Source: Heliocybe sulcata (Eukaryota; Basidiomycota; Agaricomycetes; Gloeophyllales; Gloeophyllaceae). Taken from it: a stretch of 64,000 nt of DNA. The position numbers were made by a program, and so were the translations under genes. The stretch lies in the NCBI GenBank assembly GCA_004369045.1, contig ML213504.1:1970894-2034893 (forward strand), given 5' to 3'. Of this stretch, positions 1-11,697 are shown in pieces. Each line of letters begins with the position of its first letter. Position 1 is the first letter of the stretch. The notes below the pieces were generated by a model that saw only the letters and a list, made by a program, of their open reading frames with translations, was not told the DNA's origin and searched no databases.

Positions 1-1
1 A

Positions 2-538
2 CAACTCAAGCAGACGCTGTTCTGCGCGACTTCTGCGTCGACGTCGCAGCAGAGACACGACGCGGAGCCGTACCATTGCACCACCCCGACGGCGTCCACG
101 CCGGGCTCGAGCTTCAGCTGGTCGCACATGCCCCACCGAAGAAAGGGCAGCGTCGCCTCTATCGCGATGGAGGAGGACATAGCCGAGATGGAGGAGGACG
201 AACGGATGGTCGAGGAGCTCCTGTCGCCCTCTTCGCCTGCGACGACCTCTCCTGTCTACCAGCACAACCAGCGCGCACCGTCTTCGCCGATGCAGGCACC
301 CGCCTTCGCGCACCGCAACGGCGCTTCGGCGTACACGTATGCGTCCGAGCCGACGTCCATGTTCGCAACGCAGGACCCCTTTTACGTCGCCCAGATGCAG
401 GCGGCGCAGAATGCGTCGCAGAACGTGCACTCGTTCTTCGCGCAGGCGGGGAGGCCCGCACAGCACTCGCCCTTTGTGCAAGCGCACGAGCGCGCTCATC
501 CGGTGCTCATGGCTACCGCTGGCGGCTTTGCTCGGTGA
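2..538 (+). CDS. C-terminal part of an unidentified Ser/Pro/Gln-rich protein (5' end outside window)
   Basis: The frame is open from base 2 to a TGA ending at 538, so this is a final exon whose upstream part lies outside the window. The visible residues are low in complexity: Ser, Pro, Ala and Gln rich, with an acidic patch (EEDIAEMEEDERMVEEL) followed by a long stretch with many SSP/TSP sites. No enzyme or DNA-binding motif is visible. Such tails are common at the C-terminus of fungal transcription regulators and kinases, but nothing here decides the family. Codon use matches the neighbouring genes. The function is unknown; I am sure only that it is coding and that it ends here. Confidence 0.6.
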   Translation, partial: QLKQTLFCATSASTSQQRHDAEPYHCTTPTASTPGSSFSWSHMPHRRKGSVASIAMEEDIAEMEEDERMVEELLSPSSPATTSPVYQHNQRAPSSPMQAPAFAHRNGASAYTYASEPTSMFATQDPFYVAQMQAAQNASQNVHSFFAQAGRPAQHSPFVQAHERAHPVLMATAGGFAR

Positions 539-1858
539 ACTACCATCCCTGACTGATCACTGTTCATTGTCTCTTGCATGTACCTCACGACGCCCACGAC
601 TGCCTCAAGTTGCATTGTACACATACATACCCCCTCTCAGAAGCTCGTCCTCCCCTTCACGACAGAGTCACTACACCGCCCCCATCTCTGTTCCCGCGGC
701 CCCTTCCCTTCTCCCACCCAAATCCAAATTCGTCCATCTGCATCAGCTGACGTCGACCTGCCTCCCCGCATCATCTGCGGATCTTCACACCCCGCAGAGA
801 TCCGGGGCGTAACGTCACTTCACATGAACCGACCTTTACCTTATCCGTGGTTCTGCTGCTGTTTGGCCCGACCGAAAAACGGACACCCCCCTCTGTACCG
901 TATACGCACTTGTCGGACCTTGCCCCCTCGCCTCCTACATCTACAGACTGGGTTAATCGCCGTTGACTTTGGCTCCTTGACTTGACTTTCGGTATATAGT
1001 TATATCGTCTGCGTTTCTATTCCTCTGATACCTGTACGACGTCGTTTTAAGTGTCACAATAGTGTAGATTTGTACTTGTCCTGTGTTGGTTTCACCTCAA
1101 CATCATAAAGCGCCTTCATATCTCCTCTCGGGAACGAGCTAGAATCAGATGAAAGACGCTGTGCTCCGTGGAGATCTGAGTCTAAGACGCGGGGAAACAC
1201 CGGACAAGGCGCCACAAAGAGTTTCATTGACTGGCCGGTGGGGCTGGCGGTCCGCGTCTTCCCCTCAGTCCGATCAAGTGTATCATGTAGAGTTCGCCTA
1301 CAGGCAGGACGTGGCCGGCGAGGTGGTAATGAAGAGTCAGACTAGCTCGGAGGAATTGTCAGTACAGCTGCTATTTGAGTCGCCGCGTTTGTTTGAGAGC
1401 GCATGTTCCTTGGTCCGAGTGTCCTGATAGTGCTGGATCCGTTCCTTTGAATACTGATTCGGAACTACCTGCAACGATAGGTGGGAGCTGGTATACGTGG
1501 ACCAGCAGCTGCAGGCTTGATGGCATGGTGTCGGAAGATCGGCGGTGATACGATGTGATATCGTACGCGGAGAGATATTAATCCTGTGTACGGCAACTGC
1601 AGTACGCAAGACTGGAAGAAACATGAGCGTGCAGACCAGGAGCGCTCCTTGAAGTGGTCAGGTAAACCTGTGCGTAATCAATCTGTTCATCTCATTAATC
1701 ATTACACCCGTTAATATAAGCACAATGTATGTCTTGAAGTGATGATGCACGATGCGATACAGAGGACAGGCAGGCGATAAGCTACTCACAAACCAGAGCG
1801 AAAGATGAGACGAGACGAGGAGGGTATATGGTAGGACGGACGTGGAGGAAACAGGCGG
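539..1858. other. Intergenic, 3' flanks of two convergent genes
   Basis: About 1.3 kb between the stop of the partial gene and the stop of calcineurin B. Short open frames occur on both strands (for example 1149-1427 +) but none shows a recognisable family, splice signals or convincing codon bias. No tRNA-like B-box was seen. Confidence 0.5.
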
Positions 1859-2801
1859 TTAGAAGATATCTTCTAGTGTCATTTGCTTCACAATGTCCTG
1901 GAATGGGTAGGTGAGTTTGGCGGAGGGAAGGATGGAAGGGAGGACGAACCGTATTCGACACCATCTGCGCAAACTCCTCGAAGCTGAGCTTTCCATCGCC
2001 GTCCTTGTCCGCCTCCATGATCGTCTTGTCGACGATTTGCTGTAGTTGTTGGTCCTATAATCATATCACAGATGAACATTACGCTCATATGACGCTCATT
2101 CCGACTGCAGGACGATCGGGCGCACCTTCAAGTTATTCCCAACCATCATCTTCAACACGAGGAACAGCTCGCCGTTCGAGATGAACCCGTCCCGATCCAT
2201 ATCATACACCTTGAACGCAACTGGGTCGCATAAGCCTATTCGTGCCACGTCCATAGCGAGGTATTCACGCACATCGTAGCTTCTCATCCCGTCCACCTCG
2301 ACTGCTGAACGCGCTCAGACCACCAACGAACTCTTGAAAGTCGACTGTTCCTCCACCACTGCGCGTCCAATCAGTCCTTGGCGCACGCGCTGAAGTTAAA
2401 GGAAACACGCACTCCTCATCAAAGATTGCGATCATCCGTGATGCCAGCGGGTTGTTCGCAATCTGCGGGATCTGCAAAAACTCATCGCGGTCTATAGATC
2501 CTGAGCCGTCGCTTCATCTTTGGTCAGTCCTCGGAATCGAATCAGGTTTTAGGAAGCCCGCCCGACCTGTCGAGTTTCATGAACCGCTTCTTTAACCGCT
2601 CCAGTTCACTGGCCGTGACTGTCGTGAGGATACACAGGCATTCAATTCTGGTTGCTCGCAAAGTAAGAGTAGCGAGGGCGTACAGTTGGACGTCCGCTGC
2701 ATGTCCTCCATAAACTGAGAAGCTGTATATCGTGCATGTCCGTCAGTACACTTGTCCCGTGCCTTCTTTGTTTGACTGTTCGACATACGTGACTGCCCCA
2801 T
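1859..2801 (-). CDS. CNB1: Calcineurin B regulatory subunit
   Basis: Ca2+-binding regulatory subunit of the calcineurin phosphatase (PP2B), acting in calcium stress signalling in the cytoplasm. The spliced product starts MGQS, the usual N-myristoylation context, and has four EF-hands in order: the first near [13 protein letters not shown], the second near [14 protein letters not shown], the third near [13 protein letters not shown] and the fourth near [14 protein letters not shown]. It ends with the conserved [13 protein letters not shown]. Conserved linkers [16 protein letters not shown] and [17 protein letters not shown] leave no doubt about the family. There are about seven coding exons, the first only 13 nt (2789-2801), with GT-AG introns; all joins I checked keep phase. 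ATG is at 2799-2801. It is head-to-head with MSS1, 220 bp away, so the two may share a promoter. Confidence 0.96.
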
Positions 2802-3021
2802 CTTGGCTTTCTATGCCTGTACACGTTATCAAGCTATGCCAGGTGGTCGTAAGAGCAGGCAAAAAGAAAGCAGAGAGGACGAAGTTAATGAACGGGAAGA
2901 GGCGCCCTGGGCTGAGGATGGGACAGGATGGGACGTGTTGCAAAAGGAAACCAAATGTACCGTGGGAAAGGTATCAAAGGCTTTCTGAAAGCCTGCCCTT
3001 CTCGTCCGAGGGCGCAGTGCT

Positions 3022-4991
3022 ATGCTCGCCTTGGAGTCTCTGCGTCGTTTCATCATTTCGCGGACTGCTTGGAGCATATGTCATAGACTGGCTTGTCAGG
3101 CTGTACCAGGTGGACACTGCATACCAGCCAAAGCTCGGCTCCGTTCCGCTCATCCTGTACAAAGATATTCTTGCTCACGGCGATGGCATTCTGTGCAAGC
3201 GAAAAGCGCGTCAAACCTAGTGCTATCGGATGCACAGAGGCGGACGATATACGCCTTATCGACACCGCCTGGTAAAGCGGGTGTGGCGGTGGTGAGAGTC
3301 TCAGGACCGGATGCTCTGGATGTGTGGAAGGGCATGGTGCGTCTATCCAGCAAGGCCCATCGGGGCAGGGAACCTCGTCCGTGGAGAATGGAGCGGTGCA
3401 AGGTCGTACATCCAGAAAGTGGGGAGACACTAGACGACGGGCTCACGGTGTTCTTCAAAGCCCCGAGATCATTCACCACGGAAGACGTCGTGGAGCTGCA
3501 CGTTCACTCTGGGCGCGCGGTGATATCCTCGATACTCTCTGCTTTATCTCGAATCCCCACTTGCAGGCCTGCGGAGCCAGGGGAATTTACCAGACGGGCG
3601 TTCGAAGGAGGACGGCTGGACCTGACGCAGGTGGAGGGACTCAAGGATCTCGTTGATGCGGAGACGGAGACACAGAGGCGGTTAGCACTGAGTGCCGCTG
3701 GAGTGAGTGTCTTAGTGAAGTAAATAGGACAACGTGTGGGTGTACTGAGGCGAAATACCCAGCTAGGGTGTATCGAGAGCCCGGTTTGAAGACTTACGAC
3801 AGGGCATAATCAAATGCCTAGCTATGGTCGAAGCCATTATCGACTTTAGCGAGACTGAAGACGTGGAGGACGGGGTCTTTGAAGAAGGTATGTCTTCCTC
3901 GTCCTTATATGCGCTTCGATTAACTGGGTGAAGCTCGAGCGAGAGTGATACAGCTACGCTCCACAATCCAAAGCTACCTGTCCGACAGCCGTCAAGGCGA
4001 GATCCTCCGCTCTGGTATTCGTCTCGCCATCTTCGGCCCTCCAAATGCAGGGAAGAGCAGCCTCCTGAACTACCTGGGTGCGCGTCCCTCTTACTCTTAC
4101 TCTCACTGCAGCATCACTAACACTGGATATATGCACTCAGCGCAGCGAGAAGCAGCAATCGTCACCTCAATTCCCGGTACCACGCGTGACATTCTAGAGC
4201 TCTCATTGGACATCGGCGGGCTGCCTGTGATCGTCGCTGACACAGCCGGTCTGCGAGACACGGAGGATATGGTCGAGAAGATCGGTATCGACCGTGCTAT
4301 GAACATGTCGAGCATCTCCTCGTGTCGTTAAGTGATGACGCTGATGAGAATGCCTTGACAGGGTCCAAGCAGCGGATGTGGCACTTTGTGTGCTCTCCCT
4401 TCCTGAGGTGATAGAAACCGCGCAAGGCGGCGAGCCCTGTTTGAGGATACCACCGACACTCGAGCCGCTTGTCACTCCGGATACATTCATCCTATTCAAC
4501 AAGACGGATCTGGTATCGATACCCACGGAGGTGAGGGGTCTTGAAGCGAGGCGATCGTGGACGGTTAGCTTGACCAAGGGTGAAGGAATGAAGGAATTCA
4601 TGGAGGGTTTTGCGCGGGCTCTGCGCGAACGGTCAGTGCTGATCGCATGCATTGCCCATGTGGTTGCAGAAGCTGAGCGTCAAGCAGATATGATATTTTG
4701 CAAGACGGCCACGCAGAGCAGCCAGTCATCACGCATGCTAGGCACCGCGTACACCTCGAGTCGGCGTTGCGTTTCTTGGATGCCTTCCTGGATACAGGTA
4801 CATGATTTGCGGTTTACTCGCACTTGACGTTCATAATGCTAAATCTTCGCTTGCGTGTAGCAACGGAAGACGTCGTACTGGGCGCTGAGGAGCTCCGGTA
4901 TGCCGCACGCGCTGTGGGCAGGATATCAGGCGCGATTGATGTGGAGGATGTGCTGGACAGTTTGTTCAGAGACTTTTGTATAGGGAAGTAA
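3022..4991 (+). CDS. MSS1: Mitochondrial tRNA modification GTPase (MnmE/TrmE family)
   Basis: GTPase that, with MTO1/GidA, installs the C5 modification on wobble uridine of mitochondrial tRNAs. The first ~70 residues are Arg/Ser-rich and look like a mitochondrial targeting sequence. Then comes the TrmE N-terminal domain ([40 protein letters not shown]), a helical region and the G domain with G1 [10 protein letters not shown]2 IPGTTRD, G3 DTAGLRD and G4 NKTDL. The product ends in the family's hallmark FCIGK, whose Cys is catalytic in MnmE. Introns are short, and the one after the G1 exon rejoins as [14 protein letters not shown] 3022, TAA ending 4991. Its stop lies 72 bp from that of the convergent MFS gene. 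Confidence 0.94.
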
Positions 4992-5063
4992 AAGAAGAGG
5001 ACGCGATGTTCATCTTCTACGCACAAATGGCGATTATCCTGGTCTGCTCTCGCTACATTGCAT

Positions 5064-7433
5064 TCAGTATGCGAAACGGAAATCCATGCGCTCGTTGCCC
5101 GTATCTTCCGTCTTTCCCAGGTAGTCTTGTTGTTCCTAACAATGGCGAGTCAGACGAGATATAGAGGTCGATAATGTGAAGGACGAAGAGTTACCTGCTC
5201 TGACCAGGAGTTCCAGATTCTGTCTCTGCGTCGGTTTAGACTTCGGTAGAAGAGATAGGTGCCGGAGTAGAGGGCGATATTCATGCAGCATATTGCAATG
5301 AGGTCGCGATTTCCGTTCTTGTCTGGGTTCCAGGTGAAAAAGAGGTTAGAGTAGATGATGTTAATCACGCACATAGCGGCTACGATAGTCTGAATCAGTC
5401 GAGAGGATGCCAGCATAAATCTGAAGCCACTCACCTTATCGTCGGTGCGGTAGATGTTAGCCTTGGAAACAGTCGACCTCAGTTTCCGTGTTGATTGTCT
5501 GAGAGAGAAGCGAACAGCCTTACAATGATGATCGCACCAGCTTGCACGAACATATTATATATGCTCGCCGATACCGTCCTCATCCTCACACTATGCGAAT
5601 TCCTCGACGTCCATGCCACCTGAATGGGATGGACATATGGATACCCTGTAATCAGCGTCACCACAACATAGTAAACCCATTGTGAAGTCTGTTCGGTAAA
5701 GGTGTACAATGCCACGAGGAGCGGAAGCGCCCAGAACTGCAGGAGGACGGTAGCGATGACACGGCTGTCGATCAATTCACTGAGGTAGGCCGCGAGGACC
5801 ATGGTGATCATGCCTAGGACGGTTGAGGGGATGGTGAGTAGGTTGGTTTGGGTCGTTGTGAAGCCCAGATTGCGAAGGGAGAGTGTTAGGTAGTTCTGCG
5901 GTGGCCCGGTGGGGACTGAAATCATGGTGAGACGGTAAGATCCGGCTTGAAGCCACATACGTACTCTGGTGAGTTACTCCCAGAATGTACAGAGGCCACA
6001 TCCGCCAGTCTCGTAGTGCCTCAAAGATCATTCTGAAATTGAGGCCCTGACGGTTATGCATGTCCGATTTTGATGGATCGTCTCGCAACACTCTGACGTC
6101 CAGCAGAGTCATATCTATGTTTCGGTACCGATATCATATTTCCACTCACCTGTTCACCATGATCACTTCCTCCCTGACCGATAGTGTAAGATGGAGAACG
6201 GTGGGTATTATGAAACGTACCTCTCAGTGAACCATCCGTTCGGGCGAAACCAGGCTTTGGTCTGCGTTGGCCCAGGCGGCATTAGGAAGTATGAAGCAAT
6301 TCCCACTGCAAGCGTCATGACGCCCTCAATGAGGAACAGGTACCTCCATCCTGCTTGGCCATTGATTCCACGTAGCCTGAGTATCCCTGTAGGAAGCAAA
6401 TCACTATTGATATCGACCCAGGTAGATAAGTGGCCGACGCACCTGTGGCGAGGAAGGCGGACACGATGTTGTCCACGTAACTGGAGACCCAGAAGAACGC
6501 AAGACGGATGGGTACTTATCGACAAGCTTGTTAGACATAACAACATGACGTGTTGGAGCACCCTACATTCTGTCTTGGTGTAGAAATAGGACAAGTAGAG
6601 AACCACGTCCGGTATGAATCCTCCTTGCAGGAAGCCCAAGAGAAACCTTTTACACGGCTGTTTAGGCAAAGTACTGACAGAGATAAGGACAAACGTACCT
6701 AGTGGCTAGGAAAGACTTCCTTCCTGACAGCCAGAACTGACACAGCGCAACAATACTCCATAGAGTCATCTGCAAGACACAGCTTAGTATCCAGATGTGC
6801 CTCACCAGGCGGACGGAGAACCTGGGTAGGGATCCAAACGTCTGGCCCAACTCGCTTGGACACCAGCTGGGAGGGCAACTCTGCGATCAGGAAAGAAAGT
6901 CGGTAGAGAGTATTCCCGAGATTATAATCATCGGTCGTGAGATGCAGATCTTCGAGGAAATTGTCGCTGTTCGCCTGAGAGATATTGTGCCGATCCATGT
7001 CCAGCGAATAATACATCACGCATGTCCAGAGCATGATGCGCAAATCAATCTTCCTTAGAACAGCCTACAGCAGTGTTGTCAGCTTACACCCAGCAGACAT
7101 TTGAGTTCTTGGATCACTGACCCATTCTTCACGCCACGTCCATCGAGCTCCCGGATCAAACCTGTGCGCATTCTCATACGCTGCTGGCGGTCGATAGACC
7201 TCAAGTGTGACAGAATCGTCGAACACAGAAGGTTGAGTAGCTATGCCGTCAAGGTCATGCCTGTCTCGCCGTTGTCTGATGCGCGACCATAACCCGAGAG
7301 TCCGGGGTTCCTTTGGGACCCCTAGGGGAGGACTTTCCTTGCTATGCAGAGACTGGATATCCACTGCAGCATCGTCCTTCTCCTTGATTGACTCTGTAAA
7401 GGCCCGCTGCTTGACTGTCGGAAGTGCAGACAT
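5064..7433 (-). CDS. MFS transporter, allantoate permease (Dal5/ACS) family
   Basis: Plasma-membrane symporter of the major facilitator superfamily; relatives carry allantoate, pantothenate, nicotinate or other organic anions, and the substrate cannot be read from sequence. Hydrophilic N-terminus, then about 12 hydrophobic segments; family motifs include [20 protein letters not shown] after TM1, the helix-loop [22 protein letters not shown] and [14 protein letters not shown]. The last exon, after an intron ending near 5142, gives QQDYLGK and DFRFAY, the usual end of this family. I chose ATG at 7431-7433 because the open frame beyond it has no ATG. Seven or more introns. Convergent with MSS1; the 446 bp upstream also carries the 3' flank of the WD40 gene. 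Confidence 0.9.
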
Positions 7434-7879
7434 GAGGATCCGTCCAAGCACTATCCGAACGCCGCAGAGTTTTATCTGGCTCCTACCTCCAGATAAGCTA
7501 TAACTGGCCGAACTATGCCAATGCTATAATTTGTCAGTGAGGAAGATAGGCCCAGATAAACAGGCAGATCCATCGTCAAAGAAGTTCGAAGCCACAACTT
7601 CTATATTTGGCGCTACGGGGACGAGGCGTTTTCTGGTGACTCCAGAGTGTTTGAGTGAGACATCGGCCCTGTAAAAGTTTCACTAAGTTTCGCGGTAGAA
7701 ACAGTACCTAGCACAGGCACTTGACAAGGCAAGTCAGAGATGCCGCACAAGCAAATGGCCCAGAGACGTCGCCAAAAAAAATGCGTTCCATATTGACTTC
7801 GCACCTCAGTCACATATCATTGCAGTAAATGAATCCGATATAATGACATAAGGAAATGCAGTCATACTGACCGGTACGC
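7434..7879. other. Intergenic between two same-strand genes
   Basis: Promoter side of the MFS gene and 3' flank of the WDR89-like gene. No coding frame with a recognisable family and no repeat was seen. Confidence 0.5.
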
Positions 7880-9405
7880 TCAGTCACTTCTAGCACGTTT
7901 TAAGCCCTGGAAACGTATAGTCAATAAGGTAAAGAGGATCAGGAGACACGGATACCGCGTAACTCAAGCCGTAACTTACGCGGTTCGACCTGTCCTCCAT
8001 CTCAACATCATAGTCCCGTTTGCGCGGAGGAGAATCGACATTCATAGCATCATCTTCGTTTCTGACCTCAGCGGGAGGACCAGGCCACAGGTTCAGTTTT
8101 GAGTCCTCCCCACCAGTCAGGAGGACATTATTCTAGCCAGCCCAGTTAGTCGAAAATCAGAAGAGGCGTCTATCAATCTGCTTACCCTTTCGTCCCAGAG
8201 ATGCGCCCTGACAACCCCAACATGCCCCGTGGACCATACGGCATCAACTCGCCATGGCGCAACACTGGAGGTGAGGTCGCTGCTGTTAATTAACGCTATG
8301 TCACCCCTGGACGACGTTCAGACGTCGTGTGTTCTACCGGAGAGAAGGGACACCCACTCATTTGATCCGGCGAAGAAATGAAAAGCATTGGAGGAACGAT
8401 GGCATCCAATGAGATAGTCTGTGACCCATGTTAAGTGTGGAGAATGAATGGAGGGGCTGCGGATGTCCAGGTCCCGTACAAGATCCATCTGGCCGCCGAT
8501 TGTCAGCATACGTCTGCCACCCAGGTCTTTGCCATCCGGTTAACGCACCTCGTTTGACCACAAACTGAACGTCTCCATATCGCTGCTAGCCCAAGCTACT
8601 GGACCCTGGCCATTTGGTTCTGCGAGCCAACCGGCTTGAGCTATGCTGCATCCCCAGTTGCCGACATGAAGCACTGCTTCGTCCTCGTCTTCTTCATCTG
8701 CATTGGACGTGGAAACAAGTCCGTCGGACGAGACGGACAGTAGCAGATTCTTGTATGCACCGGGGCCGGGTCGGAAATGCAAGGCAGTGATGTCGTCGGA
8801 ATGGGTCATAGAATGGGTGCGACGAGGGGCGGCGGGAAAGCGAGGATCCCTTCAATAATTGTTAGCAGCGAGTCCGGGCACTGTAAAGATGGTGCATATA
8901 CACACCAGTACTGTATTAGGGCATCTTCTCCTTGCAGATCCGTTCCAGCAGCTACAGTCAAGCCGTCCGACGAGACATCACACGACAGCAGGGCCCGCGG
9001 CCTTCCAGCAGATCTCACTAGACACAGGCTTCTTCTAAGTCCGTCAAGACTCGCCAACAAAGCTAGGTTCCTGCGCTCACTTTGTATAGCCGTGGATCCT
9101 GTCCTTTCATCCCAGACTTTGACCGCAGCATCCCTTCCGCACGAGACCAATGCTTGAGTGTTGTTTCCGGCAATATTATCGGCCACTCTCAGAGTAGTGA
9201 TTCCAGCTTCGTGTCCTCCGAGAGTTGATGAGACTCTCAGATCCGATTTGTCGTACAGGTGGATGGTATTCGACGGCGCCGAGGTGGATGCAGCATAACA
9301 TGAGGGCAATGATGCAAGAGAAAGCACATATGATCCCGAGGGTACGGTCGTCGACTTGGATGTCTCCGAGAGCGTTGCGAACGAGTCCGACGCTACTAGG
9401 GACAT
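7880..9405 (-). CDS. WD40 repeat protein, WDR89-like
   Basis: Beta-propeller scaffold protein. Repeats are visible as GGHEAGITTLRVAD followed by LVSCGRDAAVKVWDERTG, then SDDITALHFRP with LLLSVSSDGLVS, and a late repeat NNVLLTGGEDSKLNLWPGPP. The order of blades and the C-terminal basic patch (PPRKRDYDVEMEDRSNR, then GLKRARSD after the last intron) match the WDR89 group. The molecular role of that group is poorly known. ATG at 9403-9405; the last small exon is joined across an intron (7910s-7970s) and stops at 7880-7882. It transcribes away from the unresolved + tract that starts about 70 bp upstream. Confidence 0.85.
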
Positions 9406-9471
9406 CGCGGTCGCGGACTACGGCGAGGAAGCAACGCGAGACTCGGACGCGACTTTGCAGAGACGCAAAGG

Positions 9472-10411
9472 ATGATCGAGGCGAAATTCGCTTACACGTG
9501 GGTACAGATCTCCGTCATTCTGTCTAAATGGCATACGGAAGTCGTGTCCGATCGTCAGAAAATAAATTCAATTCAGGCCTCGTGTTTCTCATATGATACA
9601 CTTTAACTGACTTCCATTCCACCGTAACCAGGCCATGCAAAATACATGCTATAGACACAGCGTGTATATAGGTACAAAAAGCATATGTGCGTCGGCGTGA
9701 TCAAGTGAGCTTCGAGGACGTCGGGGAAATTGAGAAAGGAATCGAATCCATTGGAACGAGACGCACCTCCTTCGTTCTTCCTGCCTGAGAGGCGCCTACG
9801 CCTGGACACTTGTGCACCACGGCGTAGTCGTCGCCTATTCTTGGGCTATCTTCAGGGGAGGGAATCGGAAGGATAGGCCATCGCTTCAAGAACGCAGCGC
9901 TCCATGGTCCAGTAAGTCAACCTCGTGCCAGATGCCCGGTCTTCTTTCATGGGGAACAGGAACAAAGGACCGCAGCGGCACAGACTTAACGACCTTGCCA
10001 TAATTGCGATGAGCGCCTATTCTTTCCTGGAATCTGCATTGCTAGACTTCCTTCTTCCGTACAGTTTTGATTCGCGTGTTCATTACCGGATACCTTCAGT
10101 TAGTAGGCCTTAGGCGGAAATCCCCAAGCGCCGCGCGTCCACCACCCCAAACTTTCGAGAGGATGGCATGACTCTTGTACTTGACAACAAACAAGATAGC
10201 AGAGCGCATTGGTACAGGACAGAGGAATGAAACTTGACAACTTGGTTTTTGTGCTATTGTAGGTGGAGTCCACTTCGCGATCTTCAAGCATAAGAAGGGA
10301 AACTTGAGACACTTGGGTTTTGAGCAGAACCTTCCGAAGACACTCTTCAACTCTTGGTACTTTGACCCCGCGGTCCTTGCTACCAACGATCTTCTGGCTT
10401 GCTACGTCTGA
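9472..10411 (+). CDS. Candidate multi-exon gene, strand and exons not settled
   Basis: The space between the WD40 gene start and the TRA2 stop holds coding-like DNA. On the + strand an ATG at 9472 opens MIEAKFAYTW followed by a GT donor; a tract at 9780-9910 ends at a GTAAGT donor; and a last exon follows a good acceptor (branch CTTGAC, pyrimidine tract, TAG near 10261) reading VHFAIFKHKKGNLRHLGF to a TGA at 10409-10411. Codon choice there is strongly host-like. The minus strand also has open frames (for example ending 9701), so the model is tentative. Position favours +: it would be divergent from the WD40 gene and convergent with TRA2, 26 bp apart. No family recognised. Confidence 0.35.
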
Positions 10412-10437
10412 GAGGTGGCATGATGACCTAGCAGCCT

Positions 10438-11455
10438 TTACCAGCCTCGCTCCCCGGAGGCAGCGGCAGGACCAGCACCTGCATCATAGTCCCTACCTTT
10501 GCTGGGGCTGCTGCCTCGGGGAGGGCTACGAGAGTAGCTCCTCCTGCGACGATAGTCAGGTGAGTAGCGCTTGCCACCGTCCCTGGACGGGCCAGGGCTG
10601 CGACGGTCCTTCCAGTCCCTATCACGACCGTAGTGGTCCCGATCATGGTCCCGGTCCTTGTCCCTGTAGTCCCGGTCGTAGTCGCGGTCCCGGTCATACC
10701 GACGTGAGTACGAGTCACGGTCCCTGTAAGAGTCCCTGCCATAGTCACGGTCGCGGTCCCGACCGCCATAGTACGAGTCCCTGTCCCTGCGCCGGCGGTG
10801 GCCCATGTACTCTCCCGGGGTAGGGGCATGGGGACGATCGGTAACAGAGTAGTCGACACGGATGCGGCGGCCGTTCAGTTCCTATCCGGCGTCAAATGCG
10901 ATACTGCAAATATTGCCACACAAGACTTACGACGCCGTTCAGTTCCTTGATGCACCTCCCCGCCTCCTCAACGTTGCTCATAGTGATGAAGCCAAACCCG
11001 CGCGAGCGGTCGCTCTGCTATTTCCCTAAGCCCAGTTGAAAGGATCATGACAACAAGAGCGCCTACTCTCTGATCGTATACAATAACAACCTTCTCAACG
11101 CGTCCGAAACGATTGAACTCTTCCTCGAGGTCCCGCTCAGTGGTGCGGATGCTCAAGCCGAACACCCCCAACACGTGCGAGGGATTTGGCGCCTGCTTCG
11201 CCACGTCAGCTACGCCACAGAATCAGATGCAAAACGAACACGGACGATGGGAGCGTGCGATGGCTTCCTCGGCACAGGAGAGCGACGGCTGCTCCTGTAC
11301 GTCGGGCTACGATAGCCAGGGCTCCTGCTGCGCGAGCGCGAACGGCCCCGCGGCGCATCCCTGTCGCCGCTCGCTGCAGGGGCAGCAGCCGGGGGCGGCG
11401 CGTTGTAGGCGTCGGAGTAGGGGTCGACGGGGGCGGCGCTGGATTCGTACTGCAT
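10438..11455 (-). CDS. Transformer-2-like SR-type RNA-binding protein
   Basis: Splicing regulator of the TRA2 type. Layout is RS1 - RRM - RS2: an N-terminal Arg/Ser-rich segment ([16 protein letters not shown]), a single RRM starting [20 protein letters not shown] with the octamer RGFGFITM on the next exon, the TRA2 linker region [20 protein letters not shown], and a C-terminal tail of alternating Arg/Asp (RDRDYDRDY) and RS dipeptides. ATG at 11453-11455, TAA at 10438-10440. The first intron (near 11210-11245) is needed to skip an in-frame stop and keeps phase. Head-to-head with eL18, 242 bp apart. Nuclear by family. A general SR factor is the main alternative. Confidence 0.88.
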
Positions 11456-11697
11456 GGCTCGTCAGCGTCGAGATGGAGAGGAAGAAAGGAGGAGCAAGTG
11501 CCACCCGCTGGGGCAACGCGTACTCACCATGATGGATGTTGAACCTTGTGCCGGGTTTGGCGCTATTTGTGCATGCCGTGGCTGAGATCCTGCAATTGCC
11601 GCGGCGCCAAACCTTATTTGTGACCAGCTGCATAGTTTTGAGCCCCCGCTTCGGACCGTTGTACGCAGCGTCCAGCACAAGTCCAGCAAGAGACACG
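11456..11697. promoter_or_regulatory. Bidirectional promoter region, TRA2-like (-) / eL18 (+)
   Basis: 242 bp between two divergent start codons. No clear TATA box was seen in either direction, as expected for housekeeping genes. The call rests only on the arrangement. Confidence 0.5.

Noticed and set aside
1149-1427. Plus-strand frame of 92 codons between the first two genes
   Set aside because: No splice signals, family match or support beyond length.
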